Of a stretch of DNA of 64,000 nt, positions 62,506 to 64,000 are shown in pieces. The position numbers and the translations under genes are program-made. Positions within the stretch are counted from its first letter, which is position 1. The number at the start of each line of letters is the position of its first letter. The DNA is from Steromphala cineraria. Taxonomy: Eukaryota; Mollusca; Gastropoda; Trochida; Trochidae. Location: positions 44,817,227 to 44,881,226 of the forward strand of contig OU744732.1 of NCBI GenBank assembly GCA_916613615.1. The letters run 5' to 3'. Under the pieces are notes generated by a model. It ran no database searches and had not been told where the DNA came from. It worked only from the letters and a program-made list of their open reading frames with translations.

Positions 62506-64000
62506 AGTAATGTTAGTTGTACAAGAGCATCATCAGTAGGGATTAAGATACAATATAGGGAACATGACAAAGAATACTTGCGAGCAAGGAGCATCATTAA
62601 GGATTACAATACCTTGAGGGAAGACAATGACACTTGCTCTGGGCTAGAATCGTCACGCGATCACCTGTTGTGAGGGGGCTGATGCTCCAACGCTTCTCAA
62701 CAGTTTAAACGGCAAACAAAACGTACAGAGCATCAATGTCTGAGCAGTTAAACAGCAGAAAATTAGTGTGGTCTTTAAACAAATGTGACAGGTACGAAGT
62801 CAGTTCATTAAACATAGAAGGAGACCCTAAATCTCCTGAGCAGGTGGATGGATATACTCTGATCCCCGAGACAAACGTCAACCAATCACTCGCGAGCCGT
62901 CAAACAGGGATCAACTAGGACCAGATAGAGATATCAACGACAAATACCTATATTGACGGCAGGTGACCTCTGACGACCTTTGGGATCTGATCGCGGATTG
63001 AGTTTCCTTGCATCTCTTCTCTCGACTTGCGCTGTGTGTGTTTAGAGTCCGAGCCGGGTGCATCACTACCACTAAATGGAAAAGTCGCGTAATGACGTGA
63101 CTTTAAGAGTAGCGTAGATGGAAGACAAGAGGAATGTTTTGCATAATTACGTTCAAGCTGAAGTTGTCTCCGATGTTAATGGTAATCTTTTCAGATGCTT
63201 CCATCATTTGAAAGTATGATTGAGAGAACTTTACTGAATATCGTTGGATTTAAACCATTTGCTTTTTGTTATTTAAATGGTTTTAAAGGAGAAAATGTTT
63301 TTGACTAATTTTTGTTTTTATAAATTTAGATTTTACTCATAATGCAAGTAAGAAAGAGTTTTTTGAAGAGCAAATAATGACGAATAAGGAAATTTATCTT
63401 TCTTGTGGAAATCTTACCCTTTTGTTTTAGATTGATCATACATGTGAATCTACAAATGAGTGAAAAAATACTATCTGGCAGCCAACAATACCTATTAATC
63501 TTTTCAAAAAATGATAACATTAAAAACAGAAAGTAAGCAAAATGCTTTAGCGGGAACCTTGCCCCTCCAAAAAGACACAATTGAACATGTGTAGAACTAC
63601 ATCCAACCCTCACTTACCAAAGAATCTTTGCCCCAATTGCTAGTGACTGTCTTTGTGGTGATCAAACATTTGATAATTCCAAAATCCTGTAAGATGTTAT
63701 GAATATTTTATGCTTATGGAGACTCAGATAAAGCCTACAAGGACTGAATATTCTGATTAGAAGGATACCGGAGTCCTACAGATGTGAACAACTTGTCTTT
63801 CATCAGGTCCTGCTTCACAAATAAACAAACGATTTATCCTGATAACTGCGGTGGGTATTTGTCCTTAAACGCTGAGGGGTCTTGTTAGGATGGTTTTAGG
63901 GGGGACTTCGGAAATTCTTTATGTTATTTGAGTTAATTTCTCTTGTATCAAACCCTTGAACACTAGGTTTTGAGATCATGTTTTCCTATCACAGTCCTAC

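Larger units (their letters stand above)
40172..64000 (-). other. Gene-free region upstream of the last identified PR exon (probable long 5' intron)
   Basis: The PR exon at 40171-40037 needs an upstream exon ending in phase 0, so this DNA is probably intronic. I looked for the FGPY/GLGIW part of the PR domain on the minus strand and did not find it. Vertebrate MECOM and PRDM16 also have very long introns here, so the 5' exons may be outside the window. The open frames in this stretch (for example 44340-44840 and 53826-54317) show no recognisable domain. Several GC-richer islands and tandem repeats are listed separately. Confidence 0.6.

Overview
This 64 kb window is eukaryotic nuclear DNA. 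It is AT-rich, with kilobase-scale introns, microsatellites, minisatellites and a tRNA-derived SINE, and it has no operon-like packing. I recognise one protein-coding gene, on the minus strand: the 3' part of a PRDM3/PRDM16 (MECOM/EVI1-class, Drosophila hamlet-related) zinc-finger transcription regulator. Five coding exons can be placed with consensus splice sites and matching phases: 40171-40037 and 32148-32031 (second half of the PR/SET-like domain), 24580-24427 (finger 1, C2HC), 22119-22011 (start of a C2H2 finger) and 21558-19531 (rest of the proximal finger cluster, two CtBP motifs, the three-finger distal cluster, acidic C-terminus and stop). Joined, they encode 847 residues of an incomplete protein. 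The first half of the PR domain and the N-terminus were not found and probably lie beyond the right edge. A retained PR domain, low GC and large introns suggest a non-vertebrate animal, perhaps a mollusc or another lophotrochozoan; the phylum is inference.

Layout: 1-17 kb is gene-poor flank downstream of the gene. It holds an 0.8 kb polypyrimidine tract, a TCTG/TCTC minisatellite, an ATC microsatellite, a minisatellite at 13.5-14.0 kb, and three short islands each with a pair of CCAAT boxes about 30 bp apart. At 16.8-17.2 kb lies a tRNA-derived SINE with a hairpin tail; the probable 3' UTR covers about 17.2-19.5 kb. From 19.5 to 40.2 kb are the exons and introns. From 40.2 to 64 kb is gene-free sequence, probably part of a very long 5' intron or the upstream region.

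The least-explained signal is short-motif vocabulary in the introns and upstream DNA. CAGGT/ACCTG clusters occur at about 20 per kb at 30.0-31.1 kb and 46.5-46.9 kb. Separate islands are rich in TGACCA/TGGTCA (26.4-27.0, 32.4, 34.5, 45.0 and 62.1-62.3 kb). There are also paired CCAAT boxes and an interleaved dyad at 49.8 kb. The simplest reading is a developmental regulator embedded in its own cis-regulatory landscape. I see no CRISPR array, prokaryotic gene, rRNA or functional tRNA gene.
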